From: Flagellimonas allohymeniacidonis
Lineage (GTDB): Bacteria; Bacteroidota; Bacteroidia; Flavobacteriales; Flavobacteriaceae
Assembly (NCBI RefSeq): GCF_004296335.1
Contig: NZ_SGIU01000001.1
Coordinates: 1,589,290-1,653,289, forward strand
Direction of reading: 5' to 3'
DNA: 64,000 bases
The position numbers and the translations under genes are program-made. The notes beneath the pieces are model-generated. The model made no database searches. It had not been told where the DNA came from and saw nothing but the letters and a program-made list of their open reading frames with translations. Shown here in pieces: positions 37,860 through 46,565 of the stretch (within the stretch, counting starts at the first letter, position 1; each line of letters starts with the position of its first letter).

Positions 37860-39581
37860 ATGAAAACTCTCTACACTTCCACAATTTTTCTTTTCCTTTT
37901 CGTTTTTGGTCCATTCGCAAACGCACAATGTTCTGAAATATACTTTTACCGCACCAATGGTTTTCAAAGTAAAAGGGCCATAGTACTATATCAAAATGGA
38001 ACTCAACTGGCTACAATCAACGCAGGAGAACGGTTCAAGGCGGTAACCTGTTCAACCGAAGCTTTGGAATTTGTTGTAAGAACCAGCGAAAATGATATGG
38101 TGCCAAGTAAAGTTAATTTTACCCCTGAGGCCGGTAAAAACTACTACTTAAAAGTAAACTGCGCTGTGGGAGTAGAGATTGCTTCCATCAAAATACAAGA
38201 CGCCATAAAGGGCAAAAGGGATGTCAATAATGGAAACAAGTTCATAAGTCCAACCAAATCCTTATCCATAGAAGGAAGCACAGACGCTCAAACCCCCAAT
38301 CCTTTGAGCTCTACTCTGGTTGGCGAAACCAACAGCAAGTCTTTTGAGCGTACACAAGTTATCGACAACTTTAAATTTGAGATAGTAGACATCATCAAAG
38401 CAGGGGAAATGCTCACGCTAGAATATAAGATAACCAATTTGGCCGCAGATGATAGAAGATTGGAAACATGCGCCAACCTGATTTATTTTTATGATGATTT
38501 GGGGAACCTAAGTTTTGCCAAACAAGTCTGTTTGGCCAATTCCTGTTCCAGTCCCCCAAACTGGATAAAGACTCTGAATGTTCCTGAAAAGTACGGTTGT
38601 CACTCCAGCGTAAACTCCAATACGATTATGCCATCGGGAATTCCCTTAAATGGTAAAATTGTAATTCAGGATATCAATAAAAGGGCAGTCAAATTTGTAA
38701 GGGGCACAGTCTGGTTCAAATCAGAAGTGAGTTACAAGGTCAATTATGCCAACATCGAATTCCCCAAAGTGGTTGACCCAGAAAACGCAAACAAGCGAAA
38801 TTTTGGAGATCAGTCCATTGAGCTATTGGCCGCTTCGCGAGAAGACAATGTAACTTACATTCATTTTCAGCATTCAAACCAAAATCGAGAGGCTTATTCT
38901 TCAAAAATTCAATCTGGTGAAGTCTATGACAATTTGGGAAACAAGCATATTGTTGATGGGCTCTCATTAGTTTCCAAGGACAAAAGGGTCAATTATAATC
39001 GTTATGCCAAAGGATGGGACTTTGTTGTCGCTCCAAACGGCTCATCAGATATGTTTGCCATAGTGGACAAAATTCCTGCCACCGCTACCCAAATCAGAAG
39101 AATCACCTTGACTTTTGATGGTTTTACGCTTTCATGGGACAATATCGATATCGGGGGTTCATCAAGTTCCCAACCCGGACCGGAATATATTCCATACTCT
39201 GAATTTGAGACAAAGGTGCGAAACAATCAAGATGTAATAGGTACCAAAGTGATACTCAAAAACATCTATTTCTCTACCGGAAGTGATGAAATCTTAAAAA
39301 ACTCGCATCCTCAACTCAATCAGCTAGCCGATTTATTGATTTTGAACGGAGGACTAAAAGTTGAAGTCTCAGGGCACACCGACAATGTCGGTGACGATGT
39401 ATCCAATATGCTGCTTTCACAAAAAAGGGCAGATGCCATAAAGTATTACTTAATTGGTAAGTCCGTTTCCCCAACTCGAGTGCTAAGTATTGGCAAAGGT
39501 GAAAATGAACCCATTAGCGACAATAGCACAGATAGTGGAAAACAGGAGAACAGAAGGGTCGAAATACAGGTGGTAAAGTAA
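37860..39581 (+). CDS. OmpA-family outer membrane-associated protein
   Basis: 573 residues. Signal peptide (1-22, ...GPFANAQ). Residues about 25-110 resemble a DUF2846-like beta domain (SEIYFYR, LTPEAGKNYYLKV-type strand). The middle ~300 residues (two beta-sandwich-like parts around TLEYKITNLA and VTYIHFQHSN) are not recognised. The C-terminal ~110 residues are an OmpA peptidoglycan-binding domain: IYFSTGSDEIL, VSGHTDNVGD, SQKRADAIKYYL, GKGENEPI and NRRVEI. It likely anchors an envelope complex to peptidoglycan. Confidence 0.85.
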   Translation: MKTLYTSTIFLFLFVFGPFANAQCSEIYFYRTNGFQSKRAIVLYQNGTQLATINAGERFKAVTCSTEALEFVVRTSENDMVPSKVNFTPEAGKNYYLKVNCAVGVEIASIKIQDAIKGKRDVNNGNKFISPTKSLSIEGSTDAQTPNPLSSTLVGETNSKSFERTQVIDNFKFEIVDIIKAGEMLTLEYKITNLAADDRRLETCANLIYFYDDLGNLSFAKQVCLANSCSSPPNWIKTLNVPEKYGCHSSVNSNTIMPSGIPLNGKIVIQDINKRAVKFVRGTVWFKSEVSYKVNYANIEFPKVVDPENANKRNFGDQSIELLAASREDNVTYIHFQHSNQNREAYSSKIQSGEVYDNLGNKHIVDGLSLVSKDKRVNYNRYAKGWDFVVAPNGSSDMFAIVDKIPATATQIRRITLTFDGFTLSWDNIDIGGSSSSQPGPEYIPYSEFETKVRNNQDVIGTKVILKNIYFSTGSDEILKNSHPQLNQLADLLILNGGLKVEVSGHTDNVGDDVSNMLLSQKRADAIKYYLIGKSVSPTRVLSIGKGENEPISDNSTDSGKQENRRVEIQVVK

Positions 39582-39602
39582 AATCGAAAAATACAATCGA
39601 AA

Positions 39603-40508
39603 TCAATCTTTCTCCAAACGCGACATTACAATAACATGAGGGAATGTTATTGCGGCCAGAAAATAGATGAGGACAGAAATAAAATACTCATTGTTTTCAC
39701 CCAACAGCCAATATAAACCGATAAGGCCGACCAAAGAGACCAGCCAGTAGGGCCAAGAAGTCTTCAAATAATTTCGGAAAGTCTCCCAAGTTGACCTACC
39801 ATACAAATAGTCCATTTGGTCCATTAAAGAGGGAATGCTATGCCATACCACAAAATAGATACAAAACCCCCATAAAAGTGAGGCCGTTTTAAAGATGACA
39901 AAGAAAACGCCAAGGAGAAACAGCTCTTCCCAAGGATTGGAAGTAACACGACCCATTAAGAATTGAATTCCCAAAGAAAGTAACAACAAAACACCCAAGG
40001 TAAGCATGGTCCCCTCTAAGAAGTCCATAGTTAACCTATTGCCTGTTAATTCATCTATTATCGGTATCACTTGTTCATGTTTTAAATAAAAAAGCATAAA
40101 CAAAATGAACAGTCCGTAGACAAGGTATATACCTTTGTTCCAAATCGTTTTGACAGAAAAGCTCTTTTCCCAATGTTGTTCCCCAAAATGATACCCGCTT
40201 ACCAAAATAAAGAAAATCAATGCCGTAAAGGGCGATAATGAAAACAGGGCCAGAATAGAGAAAACCGCTAGAATATAAATAGTAATTACTTTATTCCTAG
40301 ATACTTGTGTGTTTTTTGTGTTGTAGGTAGACCAAATTAAATGAATATCGTTGGCTCCATGCAATATCCCAAAACTAAGAATTAAGGTATAGGACAATAT
40401 GGCTTCCACCCGTTCTCCAAAATACACAGAAAACCACAGTGCGAAGACGGTGAACACCAACATCGCATTTTTCAAATTGATAAAATTTCGACCTTTTTGT
40501 TGAGACAT
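39603..40508 (-). CDS. blh: Beta-carotene 15,15'-dioxygenase, Brp/Blh family
   Basis: 301 residues, about eight membrane helices. Conserved histidine motifs of the family are present: GILHGANDIH, GYHFGEQHW, WHSIPSLMDQ and FPHVIVMSR near the end. It cleaves beta-carotene into two retinal molecules, the chromophore of rhodopsin. It is divergently transcribed from the proteorhodopsin gene with only 88 bases between starts, the usual arrangement for coordinated holo-rhodopsin production. Confidence 0.93.
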   Translation of the reverse strand: MSQQKGRNFINLKNAMLVFTVFALWFSVYFGERVEAILSYTLILSFGILHGANDIHLIWSTYNTKNTQVSRNKVITIYILAVFSILALFSLSPFTALIFFILVSGYHFGEQHWEKSFSVKTIWNKGIYLVYGLFILFMLFYLKHEQVIPIIDELTGNRLTMDFLEGTMLTLGVLLLLSLGIQFLMGRVTSNPWEELFLLGVFFVIFKTASLLWGFCIYFVVWHSIPSLMDQMDYLYGRSTWETFRNYLKTSWPYWLVSLVGLIGLYWLLGENNEYFISVLIYFLAAITFPHVIVMSRLEKD

Positions 40509-40525
40509 TACAAAAAAAGTATAAA

Positions 40526-40533
40526 CAAATTTA
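40526..40533 (-). promoter_or_regulatory. Possible -7 box for blh
   Basis: CAAATTTA on the plus strand reads TAAATTTG on the minus strand, matching the Bacteroidota TAnnTTTG element. It lies 17 bases upstream of the blh start codon. No good TTG -33 element was found at the expected spacing. Confidence 0.35.
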
Positions 40534-40555
40534 TGAAATTATGTTTAATTTTTTA

Positions 40556-40563
40556 TACATTTG
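40556..40563 (+). promoter_or_regulatory. -7 box for proteorhodopsin gene
   Basis: TACATTTG matches the Bacteroidota -7 consensus TAnnTTTG, 33 bases upstream of the rhodopsin ATG at 40597. A weak TTATG element near 40531-40535 stands at roughly the right distance for a -33 box. The leader would be about 25 bases, very AT-rich. Confidence 0.5.
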
Positions 40564-40596
40564 GTTAAACAAAATTAATTAACTCATATAAACTCT

Positions 40597-41325
40597 ATGG
40601 AAAAATTATTCACTTCCCTCCCTATGGTAGCTAAAATTGCCACCGACGATTATGTAGGATTTACATTTTTTGTAGGCTGTATGGCCATGATGGCAGCAGC
40701 TGCCTTCTTCTTTTTCTCGATGAACAACTTTGACAGAAAATGGAAAACGTCTATCCTAGTTTCTGGACTGATTACCTTTATCGCTGCAGTACACTATTGG
40801 TACATGCGTGATTATTGGGCCGCTAATGGAGAATCGCCCACATTCTTCCGATATGTGGACTGGATTTTGACCGTGCCCTTAATGTGCGTTGAATTCTATC
40901 TGATTTTGAAAGTGGCAGGCGCCAAAAAATCATTGATGTGGAAGCTTATCTTCCTTTCTGTGATTATGTTGGTTACAGGTTACCTCGGTGAGGCCGTTTA
41001 CCGTGACCAAGCCCAAATCTGGGGGCTTATCTCCGGTGCTGCGTACTTCGTAATCGTTTATGAAATTTGGTTGGGTGGGGCCAAAAAGCTTGCCCAAGAA
41101 GCCGGAGGCGCCGTGCTATCGGCTCACAAAACCTTATGCTGGTTTGTATTGGTAGGATGGGCCATCTATCCTATCGGTTATATGGCGGGTACACCAGGAT
41201 GGTACGAAGGTATTTTTGGAGGCATCTCCATGGACGTCATCTATAACATTGGTGACGCCATCAACAAAATTGGATTTGGTCTGGTTGTCTACAACCTTGC
41301 AGTAACTGCAGATTCGAATTCATAA
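40597..41325 (+). CDS. Proteorhodopsin, green-type proton pump
   Basis: 242 residues, seven helices. Retinal Schiff-base Lys224 lies in GDAINKIGFGL, with counter-ion Asp88 and Arg85 in RYVDW. The helix C triad is D88-T92-E99 (the DTE pattern of outward proton-pumping proteorhodopsins), and His66 in VHYWYM matches the counter-ion-tuning His. The spectral tuning position (equivalent to 105) is Met96, which in flavobacterial homologues gives green absorption. It exports protons in light. It is divergent from blh and has a strong terminator after it. Confidence 0.97.
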   Translation: MEKLFTSLPMVAKIATDDYVGFTFFVGCMAMMAAAAFFFFSMNNFDRKWKTSILVSGLITFIAAVHYWYMRDYWAANGESPTFFRYVDWILTVPLMCVEFYLILKVAGAKKSLMWKLIFLSVIMLVTGYLGEAVYRDQAQIWGLISGAAYFVIVYEIWLGGAKKLAQEAGGAVLSAHKTLCWFVLVGWAIYPIGYMAGTPGWYEGIFGGISMDVIYNIGDAINKIGFGLVVYNLAVTADSNS

Positions 41326-41342
41326 GTTTAGTTGGTTAGAAG

Positions 41343-41376
41343 AAAGGCCGCGCTGAAAAGTGTGGCCTTTTTTTTT
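41343..41376 (+). terminator. Strong rho-independent terminator after proteorhodopsin
   Basis: 12-bp stem AAAGGCCGCGCT / AGTGTGGCCTTT with two G-T wobbles and a GAAA tetraloop (41343-41370), followed by TTTTTT (41371-41376). It lies 17 bases after the stop codon and ends four bases from the stop of the convergent MtfA-like gene; the A-rich left side could also serve that gene. Confidence 0.9.
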
Positions 41377-41379
41377 GCC

Positions 41380-42198
41380 CTATTTTCGAGGGAAGCTTTT
41401 AGGATCACTGAAATCAAAATTCAGCATGGTTTTGGTCAGCTCATACAGTTCAGGAAAATTGCCCTTGAATTCTTTAGGGGTCTCGAGAAAGTTTTCTGTA
41501 GCGACCGCAAAAAATTCAAACAAATTGGAATACCCGTATTCCCTAAAATAGTCCGAGTCTTTTATCCTCTTTTGAAAGTCTGAATCCTGCAGTTGTTCTC
41601 TCATTTTTCGCAAACCCGCTTGAAACTTACGCGCTTCCCAGGTATTTTTTCTTCTGGTTTCAAAACAGAGCGCGTGTGCCATCTCATGAATGGCCAAATT
41701 GACGTTGTCCTTGGTATTTTCAAAACCTGATTGTACACTATCGGCCGAAAATACCGCGGTTCGAAGGCGTGGATTGTACTCTCCTGCATGATGTCGTCTA
41801 TTGAGCAATGAAAAGTAATCAGAAGGATAGATCACAATACGCTGTACCGAGCGGATGTACTTAAAGTTCTTCATGCCCAAAGTCAAGGCCACGGCCGCGG
41901 CACTGATCAAGAGCTCTACCTCTTGTTTTTTTCGCACACCCTTACGATAAGCGAAGGTTTTTTTGTATTTAAACCAAGCCGTGCGCTCATAGAAAAGTTG
42001 AAGCTCGGTTTCTTCCAATTGATGCAGAAAATCAATGCTGTTTTTTAACTGGTGGATTTCCTTGGTGGATAATGGTTTGGGCCTTAAAAAAGGATTCAAT
42101 TCATATAGCCCAATGGCATAGTATAGAATGTAAATAAGATAGCTGAATATGAAAAGAAGACAAGCTATTCCGAATATGTCAACCCCATCGATATCCAC
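41380..42198 (-). CDS. MtfA-like zinc peptidase (M90 family)
   Basis: 272 residues. One N-terminal membrane helix (about 8-30), then a peptidase domain with IHEMAHAL (HExxH) and the downstream FEFFAVATENFLETP, whose Glu is the third ligand, as in MtfA/DgsA anti-repressor peptidases. YPSDYFSLLNRRHHAGEYN also matches the family. It follows argS after two bases. In enterobacteria MtfA affects glucose PTS regulation through Mlc; that partner is not expected here, so the role is unknown. Confidence 0.85.
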   Translation of the reverse strand: MDIDGVDIFGIACLLFIFSYLIYILYYAIGLYELNPFLRPKPLSTKEIHQLKNSIDFLHQLEETELQLFYERTAWFKYKKTFAYRKGVRKKQEVELLISAAAVALTLGMKNFKYIRSVQRIVIYPSDYFSLLNRRHHAGEYNPRLRTAVFSADSVQSGFENTKDNVNLAIHEMAHALCFETRRKNTWEARKFQAGLRKMREQLQDSDFQKRIKDSDYFREYGYSNLFEFFAVATENFLETPKEFKGNFPELYELTKTMLNFDFSDPKSFPRK

Positions 42199-42200
42199 AG

Positions 42201-43988
42201 CTACATGCGTTCGGGAACGTCCACGCCCAATAATCGAAATGCCGACTGAATCACCTCACCCACTTTTTGGGACAATAGAACCCTAAAGCGTTTTTTCTCT
42301 GCATCCGTTTCGCCCAAAATGGTCACCTGCTGATAAAAAGAATTGAATTCCTTCACCAAATCGTACACATAGTTGGCCACCAAGGCCGGACTATAGTTCT
42401 CCGCTGCCAACTGCACCGTTTCAGGAAATAATTGGACCTGTTTCAACAACTCCTTTTCTTTTTCATGCAAGTCCAGTGTCACCTCGAGCGCAGTCGAGAA
42501 GTCTTTTGCATCCAAATTCGATTTTCTCAAAATCGACTGGATTCGGGCATAGGTGTATTGAATAAAGGGCCCTGTGTTCCCTTGAAAGTCCACTGACTCT
42601 TCAGGATTAAAGAGAATCCGTTTTTTGGGATCCACCTTCAAAATGAAGTATTTCAAGGCTCCCAACCCAATGATTCTAAAGAGATTTTGCTTCTCTTCTT
42701 CTGAATAGCCCTCGAGTTTCCCCAATTCCTTGGAAATCTCGGCAGCGGTTTCCTCCATACTGGCAATCAAATCGTCAGCATCAACGACAGTACCTTCCCG
42801 GCTCTTCATTTTTCCGCTAGGTAAATCCACCATACCGTAACTCAAATGGTAAAGTTTTTCTGCCCAAGGATAGCCCAATTTCTTTAGGATGAGGAATAGC
42901 ACTTTGAAATGATAATCCTGTTCGTTTCCAACCGTATAGACCATCCCATTGATATCTGGAAAATCAGTCACCCGTTGAATAGCGGTTCCGATGTCTTGGG
43001 TCATGTACACCGCGGTTCCATCGGAGCGCAACACAATTTTTTCATCCAAACCTTCGTCTGTAAGGTCAATCCAAACGCTGCCATCTTCTTTTTTAAAGAA
43101 GACGCCTTTGTTGAGACCGTCCTTGACCACATCGCGACCCAACAAATAGGTGTTGCTTTCGTAGTAGAGTTTGTCAAAATCGACCCCCAAATTTTGGTAA
43201 GTGGTATCGAAACCTTCATATACCCAACCGTTCATCATTGTCCAAAGGGCAACAACTTCTTCATCCCCTGCTTCCCATTTTCGGAGCATTTCTTGGGCTT
43301 CCAACAAAATGGGAGCTTCTTTTTCAGCCTGAGCTTTGTCCATGCCTTCAGCGACCAAGGTCTCAATTTCCTTTTTATAGGCCTGATCAAAGGCCACGTA
43401 GTACTTTCCGACCAGATGATCACTCTTTAAACCGGAAGTTTCTGGCGTTTCTCCCTTGCCAAATTTCTGCCAGGCCAACATGCTTTTGCAAATGTGGATG
43501 CCCCGGTCATTAATGATCTGGGTTTTATACACCTTATGGCCCGAAGCTTTCAAAATCTCAGAAACGGAATACCCCAAAAGATTGTTTCGAATATGCCCCA
43601 AGTGCAAGGGTTTGTTGGTGTTCGGAGAAGAATATTCCACCATCACCGCATGCTTGCTGTTGGGTTCGGCATAGCCGTAGTTTGCTGTGGAAAGAATACT
43701 ATTGAAAAAATTCAGGTAGTAGTTATCAGCGACAACCAGATTCAAAAAGCCCTTCACCACGTTGAATTTGGCAATTTCCTCAACATTTTCCTGAAGGAAT
43801 TCCCCAATTTGGGTTCCGATTTGCACCGGATTCCCCTTCACAAAGCGCAACATAGGAAAAATGACCACGGTAACATCCCCTTCAAAGTCCTTTCGGGTGG
43901 GTTGAAACTCCACCGAGGGCAGTTCGATTTGGTACAAATCCGAGACCGCTTTTTTGACCTTTTCCTCCAATATCTGTTGCAAACTCAT
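42201..43988 (-). CDS. argS: Arginyl-tRNA synthetase
   Basis: 595 residues, usual length for Bacteroidota. The class I HIGH motif appears as PLHLGHIRNN, with the KMSK-equivalent GKMKSREG, plus the ArgRS N-terminal domain and the DALR anticodon-binding domain at the C-terminus (FIQYTYARIQSIL; YVYDLVKEFNSFYQ). An odd feature: the codons for DFSTALEVT (42477-42503) have the sequence of a TCGA-type interspersed repeat also found at 60653-60679, which seems to have inserted in frame in the linker before the anticodon-binding domain. Confidence 0.97.
   Translation of the reverse strand: MSLQQILEEKVKKAVSDLYQIELPSVEFQPTRKDFEGDVTVVIFPMLRFVKGNPVQIGTQIGEFLQENVEEIAKFNVVKGFLNLVVADNYYLNFFNSILSTANYGYAEPNSKHAVMVEYSSPNTNKPLHLGHIRNNLLGYSVSEILKASGHKVYKTQIINDRGIHICKSMLAWQKFGKGETPETSGLKSDHLVGKYYVAFDQAYKKEIETLVAEGMDKAQAEKEAPILLEAQEMLRKWEAGDEEVVALWTMMNGWVYEGFDTTYQNLGVDFDKLYYESNTYLLGRDVVKDGLNKGVFFKKEDGSVWIDLTDEGLDEKIVLRSDGTAVYMTQDIGTAIQRVTDFPDINGMVYTVGNEQDYHFKVLFLILKKLGYPWAEKLYHLSYGMVDLPSGKMKSREGTVVDADDLIASMEETAAEISKELGKLEGYSEEEKQNLFRIIGLGALKYFILKVDPKKRILFNPEESVDFQGNTGPFIQYTYARIQSILRKSNLDAKDFSTALEVTLDLHEKEKELLKQVQLFPETVQLAAENYSPALVANYVYDLVKEFNSFYQQVTILGETDAEKKRFRVLLSQKVGEVIQSAFRLLGVDVPERM
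42477..42503 (-). repeat. TCGA-type interspersed repeat inside argS
   Basis: On the minus strand this reads GACTTCTCGACTGCG followed by CTCGAGGTGACA; it matches 24 of 27 bases of the intergenic copy at 60653-60679. The core CTCGA-CTGCGC-TCGAG is an inverted repeat. Confidence 0.6.
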
Positions 43989-44092
43989 GAAATGCTTTTT
44001 GAGGCAGCAAAACTACATATTTTTTTGGCCTTTTAGCATAAGATTCACAGCTTGTGCATGGCTAGGTACCAGCATTTTGGTTAATTTTACGA

Positions 44093-44518
44093 ATGCTTCT
44101 CAATGTTTCGTACACCGATAAAAAAATTACCCAAAAAATTGACGAAGAACTGGGCAAGCCCTTCACCTTGAAAGAACGCCTAAAATTAGGCGGAATCGGT
44201 TCCCCAAAATTGCATATCACGGATGCCAGTATCGAAATCCAAAATCTGCTCATTCTCGATAACAATCTCAACACTTGTAATATCGAAATGCGGCCTAAAG
44301 GCATCATTGTGCGATTTCGGTCACTGCTGGAAACCTATGGTTTGGTCATTCCTTTCTATAAATTGACCATTTACAAGGGCGATTTGGCCGTGTATTCCAT
44401 ATATCGGGACAATTATTTCATCAAAGTACGGTCCGACACCAAGGCCATTCAGAAGTATTTCAAAAAACTGCTGGATTACAAGGCGGACAACGCTCCGACT
44501 TCCATAGAGGACCTGTAA
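44093..44518 (+). CDS. Conserved hypothetical protein
   Basis: 141 residues, soluble, no signal peptide. Mixed alpha/beta with IVRFRSLLETYGLVIPFYKLTIYKG, split over two strands, reminiscent of PH-like small domains but not recognised. It is the first gene of a tight plus-strand set: the DUF1648 gene begins one base after its stop and the epimerase-like gene overlaps that by four bases. Function unknown. Confidence 0.6.
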   Translation: MLLNVSYTDKKITQKIDEELGKPFTLKERLKLGGIGSPKLHITDASIEIQNLLILDNNLNTCNIEMRPKGIIVRFRSLLETYGLVIPFYKLTIYKGDLAVYSIYRDNYFIKVRSDTKAIQKYFKKLLDYKADNAPTSIEDL

Positions 44519-44519
44519 C

Positions 44520-45032
44520 ATGTTCCATAACCATCCCAAAATAGAAGTAAGTCCAAGCGACTTGGACAAACGGGCCATCAAATGGGGATGGGGCATCATT
44601 GTGCTCAACTTCTTGGTGGTGCTTTGGTTCTATTTTGATTTGCCCGACAAAATTCCGCTCCATTTCAATATAGAGGGAGAGGTGAACGGATATGGCAACA
44701 AGTTGGAATTATGGATACTTCCCGCCCTAAATCTGATCGTGTACTATATTATTGCTGTATTCACCTTTAAGATAAAGCCGTACAAAATGAACTTCCCCAC
44801 CAAGGTTACGGAGAAAAGTGCTCCAATATTGTATCGAATGGCTTTGACCACCATGGCCTGGACAGGAGTAATTACAGCCTTACTACTATTTTTAGTGTCA
44901 ATAGAGGTAATATTGCGAGCATCCCAAATCGATTCTTTCAGTTTGTTTTATCCTATTAATGCGCTGGTCCTTTTGCTTCTATTCGGCTCATTCTACATCA
45001 TTTACAAAATGATCAAAGTTCCCAAATCATGA
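44520..45032 (+). CDS. DUF1648 membrane protein
   Basis: 170 residues with four membrane helices (about 22-42, 62-82, 107-130, 140-162). The segment LPDKIPLHFNIEGEVNGYGNK is the DUF1648 signature, found in SdpI-like immunity and membrane proteins. Its stop TGA overlaps the next ATG (ATGA), implying translational coupling. Function unknown. Confidence 0.8.
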   Translation: MFHNHPKIEVSPSDLDKRAIKWGWGIIVLNFLVVLWFYFDLPDKIPLHFNIEGEVNGYGNKLELWILPALNLIVYYIIAVFTFKIKPYKMNFPTKVTEKSAPILYRMALTTMAWTGVITALLLFLVSIEVILRASQIDSFSLFYPINALVLLLLFGSFYIIYKMIKVPKS

Positions 45033-46453
45033 AGATACTCCTCACTGGTGCCAACGGCTATATCGGAATGCGATTGTTGCCCCGCCTTTTGGACATGGGC
45101 CACGACATTGTCTGCGCTGTGCGGGACGGGAAACGGCTTTCGGTGGATGCGAAGACCCGAGCCAAAATCGAAGTGGTCGAAATCGATTTTCTAGAGGAAG
45201 TACAGCCCAATGTGATGCCCAAGGACATCGATGCCGCCTACTACCTCATTCATTCCATGGCCTCTTCCATTTCTGATTTTGATGAAAAGGAGGCCATTGC
45301 AGCCCATAATTTCAACGCTTATTTAAAGGATACCGAGGTACAGCAGGTCATCTACCTCAGTGGCATCGTAAACGATGAGGAGCTGTCCAAGCACCTTTCC
45401 TCACGAAAAAATGTGGAGGACATTCTCTACCAAGGCAATTTTAACCTGACCGTGCTCCGCGCAGGCATCATCGTGGGTTCAGGAAGCTCATCTTTTGAGA
45501 TTATTCGTGACCTCTGCGAAAAATTGCCCTTTATGATCACCCCTAAATGGGTGCTCACCAAAACCCAGCCCATTGCCATTCGCGATGTGATCAACTTTTT
45601 GACCGGGGTTTTAGGCAACGAAAAAACCTATGATCAATCCTTCGATATTGGAGGCCCGGATGTGCTCACCTACAAAGAGATGCTACACAAATATGCCAAA
45701 GTAAGGGGCTTTAAAAACTGGATTCTCACCGTACCAGTGATGACGCCCAAGCTTTCCTCCTACTGGCTCTATTTTGTCACATCCACCTCCTATAAATTGG
45801 CGGTGAACCTGGTCGACAGCATGAAAATGGAAGTGGTCGCCAAGGACAATCGCCTTCAGGAATTATTGGGCCTCAAAGTCCATTCCTATGAGGAGGCCAT
45901 TGATATGGCCTTCAAGAAAATTGAACAGAATTTGGTGGTGAGCAGTTGGAAAGACAGTATTGCCAGTGGCCAAGTACAGGAAGACCTTGAAAAGTACATT
46001 CAAGTACCCAAATATGGCGTGCTCAAAGATTACAAGCAGATAACACTCGAGGATTCCGAAGCTGTTCTGGACAACATTTGGCGTATTGGTGGCGAAACCG
46101 GCTGGTATTATGGCAGTTGGTTATGGAAAATTCGCGGTTTTTTGGACAAACTCAACGGGGGTCCCGGCCTAAGGCGCGGGCGTACCCATCCTGATAAGAT
46201 TTTTCCAGGCGATGCGCTGGACTTTTGGCGGGTGCTTTTTGCCGATAAAAAGGCAAAACGCCTGCTTCTTTTTGCCGAAATGCGGGTTCCGGGCGAGGCC
46301 TGGCTCGAATTTAAGATCGACGACCAAAACGTGCTGCACCAAAATGCCACCTTCCGTCCCCGAGGCCTTAAAGGCCGGTTGTACTGGTACAGCGTGCTGC
46401 CCTTTCACTACTTTATTTTTGGTGGCATGATCAGAAATATCGCCAAAACGTAA
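45029..46453 (+). CDS. NAD(P)-binding nucleoside-sugar-epimerase-like protein (SDR + DUF2867)
   Basis: 474 residues. N-terminal Rossmann domain of the atypical short-chain dehydrogenase type: LTGANGYIGMRLLPRLL (residues 4-20), and YYLIHSM, VIYLSGI. From about residue 320 a DUF2867 domain follows (IWRIGGETGWYYGSWLWKIRGF, RRGRTHPDKI, PRGLKGRLYWYSVLPFHYFIF in separate stretches). Substrate unknown; the family is common in Bacteroidota and often linked to lipid or quinone metabolism by annotation only. It overlaps the upstream gene by four bases. Confidence 0.85.
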   Translation: MKILLTGANGYIGMRLLPRLLDMGHDIVCAVRDGKRLSVDAKTRAKIEVVEIDFLEEVQPNVMPKDIDAAYYLIHSMASSISDFDEKEAIAAHNFNAYLKDTEVQQVIYLSGIVNDEELSKHLSSRKNVEDILYQGNFNLTVLRAGIIVGSGSSSFEIIRDLCEKLPFMITPKWVLTKTQPIAIRDVINFLTGVLGNEKTYDQSFDIGGPDVLTYKEMLHKYAKVRGFKNWILTVPVMTPKLSSYWLYFVTSTSYKLAVNLVDSMKMEVVAKDNRLQELLGLKVHSYEEAIDMAFKKIEQNLVVSSWKDSIASGQVQEDLEKYIQVPKYGVLKDYKQITLEDSEAVLDNIWRIGGETGWYYGSWLWKIRGFLDKLNGGPGLRRGRTHPDKIFPGDALDFWRVLFADKKAKRLLLFAEMRVPGEAWLEFKIDDQNVLHQNATFRPRGLKGRLYWYSVLPFHYFIFGGMIRNIAKT

Positions 46454-46565
46454 TTTTTTGGCCCAATTCGTGTTATAATTTTAGGCCTAATTCGTCTAAT
46501 TCGCGAGCAACCCTTTTAGGGTTTTATGCGTCTTGAACGTATACCCAAAAATCAAAAACGAATTC

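Noticed and set aside
46454-46520. Hairpin GGCC...GGCC after the epimerase-like gene
   Set aside because: Only four pairs at a long distance with repeated AATTCG units; too weak to call a terminator.
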